This document shows, piece after piece, positions 5,843-7,084 of a stretch of DNA of 7,084 nucleotides; the stretch's first letter is position 1; the number at the start of each line of letters is the position of its first letter. Below the pieces are notes generated by a model. That model made no database searches. It was given only the letters and a program-made list of their open reading frames with translations, and was not told the origin of the DNA. Origin of the DNA: Candidatus Cloacimonetes bacterium 4572_55 (lineage in GTDB: Bacteria; 4572-55); the NCBI GenBank assembly GCA_002084765.1, contig NBMB01000083.1, forward strand, positions 1 to 7,084, read 5' to 3'. Position numbers and translations under genes: made by a program.

Positions 5843-7084
5843 TTAATTTCCGAAAATAATTTTGTTATCGCTAGTGATTTCTCGCGCAATTGATGGAAAC
5901 GTGGAGCCGATTGCCTTAAAAGTATACTTCCCCGTTGGCAGGTAAACGCCAACAATCGGGGCGCGACCAATGCTTTCCCCATTGATTTCAATTGTTGCGT
6001 TGGCTCCTCCCCGAACCCCAATCGTCACTTTGTGAAGCTGAATATCCAAAACCGTTTGCTTGCCGGGCTCTATCGTTACTTCCCTTTTGAAAGGAAAAGC
6101 ATACGTTGCCGTTTGAAAATTAACAATGTGATTTCCAACTCTTATGGATTCAACGTCCACTTCACGCTTTCTAGTAAATGTAGGAGAGCCGCTAATCGAA
6201 ACATCACACACAGCTCCACGAATTTTGACAATTAATGAGCCAACTAAAATTTGAGGGGGTTCTACCTTGACTTCGGGATCGCTCACCTTTTCTTTCTTTA
6301 CTTCGGGTGAAGACATGTGTTCTGGATTTACAGACCGATCTTTCGGTTCTGCTTCACTGAGCAGTGAGGTTTCTGGCTTGACAGTAACGGTTTTCCATTC
6401 ATCGGCTTCTAATGTGTGGGCTGTTTGATAAACAAGCTCTCCATTTTGAAAACACTCGATTTCATATTCACCGGGTGGGCGCTCAACGCGAGTTCCCAAG
6501 ACTATATCACCGTTTATTCGAATCTCAGTGGTCTTTCCAAGGGTGTTAAACACAAGCGTTCCCTGCTCTGGCTCATCTATTGGCAGTGGGTTAGACGTCG
6601 GGCCAGTCATATTGCGACCCGAATTTACAAGAGAATCACTTTTATCGGACGTAGCCGGCTCTGGGGAAAGAAGATCACTTTGGTTGTCGGCTTGTCCGGG
6701 GGTTAGATACGTGGTCGGTTCTGGGTTTGGCGGTTGCGCTATGACAAAATAGATGACCAAACCGATTGTGATAAAGATGATAAATCCAATGCCAAACAAT
6801 AACGGTTTGGGCAGCCCGGCAGTTTGTTGCGGCTTTTTCGATCCTTTAGGTGCTTGCTTTTTATCTTTTTTGATATTTCCTGCAAAAGCGCGGCGAGCCG
6901 CCTGATTTTCCGGATCTAACTTCAAACAATCCGCATAGTGCTGTTTGGCGATATTCGAATTTTGAGCGTTGGAAGCCTCGTGAATAAGCGCGTGTATTTT
7001 TGATGTTCGCTGTCTATCCAGTTCGGTTTGATATTCGGATAGCACTGCCTCGAGATTTTGATTTTTCCGATATTGACGACTCAG
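5843..7084 (-). CDS. Membrane protein with TPR-like stretch and three PEGA-like modules (N-terminus cut by the right window edge)
   Basis: The frame stays open for 413 codons from the right edge to a TAA at 5843. A GTG at 7045 could be taken as a start, but 13 further in-frame codons reach the edge without a stop, so the real N-terminus is probably outside. Numbering from the edge: 1-75 is helical and polar, with a TPR-like AKQHYADCLKLDPEN (46-60); 76-93 is Lys/Gln-rich; 94-116 is one membrane segment, with the basic side before it inside. After an acidic Ser/Pro spacer come three PEGA-like beta modules (about 174-236, 280-349 and 351-413), separated by a Pro/Glu/Lys linker that holds a repeated PEVK. 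The same order of membrane segment plus three modules is found in the PP2C phosphatase gene of this window. In other bacteria PEGA tails often follow Ser/Thr kinase domains, so the missing N-terminus may be a kinase; that is inference. Confidence 0.85.
   Translation of the reverse strand: MSRQYRKNQNLEAVLSEYQTELDRQRTSKIHALIHEASNAQNSNIAKQHYADCLKLDPENQAARRAFAGNIKKDKKQAPKGSKKPQQTAGLPKPLLFGIGFIIFITIGLVIYFVIAQPPNPEPTTYLTPGQADNQSDLLSPEPATSDKSDSLVNSGRNMTGPTSNPLPIDEPEQGTLVFNTLGKTTEIRINGDIVLGTRVERPPGEYEIECFQNGELVYQTAHTLEADEWKTVTVKPETSLLSEAEPKDRSVNPEHMSSPEVKKEKVSDPEVKVEPPQILVGSLIVKIRGAVCDVSISGSPTFTRKREVDVESIRVGNHIVNFQTATYAFPFKREVTIEPGKQTVLDIQLHKVTIGVRGGANATIEINGESIGRAPIVGVYLPTGKYTFKAIGSTFPSIAREITSDNKIIFGN

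Noticed and set aside
7043-7045. GTG at 7045 as the true start of the PEGA membrane protein.
   Set aside because: The frame is open for 13 more codons up to the window edge, with similar polar, coil-like composition, and no Shine-Dalgarno is seen just before the GTG.

Overview
The window holds six genes, all on the minus strand, two of them cut by the window edges. Together they form a phosphothreonine signalling cassette that spans the cell envelope. Read in the direction of transcription (high to low coordinate) the order is: (1) the C-terminal part of a membrane protein with a TPR-like stretch, one membrane segment and three PEGA-like modules; (2) a soluble protein with a zinc ribbon, a threonine-repeat linker and an FHA domain; (3) an FHA protein with one membrane segment and a trypsin/DegP-like serine protease domain outside; (4) a lipoprotein with a signal peptidase II signal; (5) a PP2C phosphatase fused to a membrane segment and three PEGA-like modules; (6) the N-lobe of a Hanks-type Ser/Thr kinase.

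Genes 2 to 5 are almost certainly one operon. Junction 2/3 is a 4-base ATGA overlap, junction 3/4 a 10-base gap that contains a strong AAGGAGG, and junction 4/5 a 1-base TAATG overlap. A 128-base gap with short direct and inverted repeats separates gene 1 from gene 2. A 117-base gap with no clear ribosome binding site separates gene 5 from gene 6.

The working model is inference from domains and topology. Kinase(s) phosphorylate threonines in cytoplasmic linkers, the two FHA domains read the marks and the PP2C domain removes them. Across the membrane lie PEGA modules, a serine protease and a lipoprotein, so the cassette could couple cytoplasmic phosphorylation to envelope proteolysis or the reverse. 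The most unusual signal is a set of Thr-Arg-x-hydrophobic motifs at a nearly exact 12-residue period in the linker of gene 2. The same motif recurs twice in the juxtamembrane linker of the phosphatase, and a related Thr site lies after the FHA domain of the protease. The threonine-x-x-hydrophobic pattern is what many FHA domains prefer once phosphorylated.

The organism is probably a Gram-negative-type bacterium: it has a lipobox with Ser at +2, a protease placed outside the inner membrane, AGGAGG ribosome binding sites, and moderate, slightly AT-rich composition. Dense kinase/PP2C/FHA/PEGA clusters suggest a deltaproteobacterial (Desulfobacterota) lineage or another phylum rich in such kinases. 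No ribosomal or other marker gene is present to settle this. I see no RNA genes, CRISPR arrays or mobile elements.
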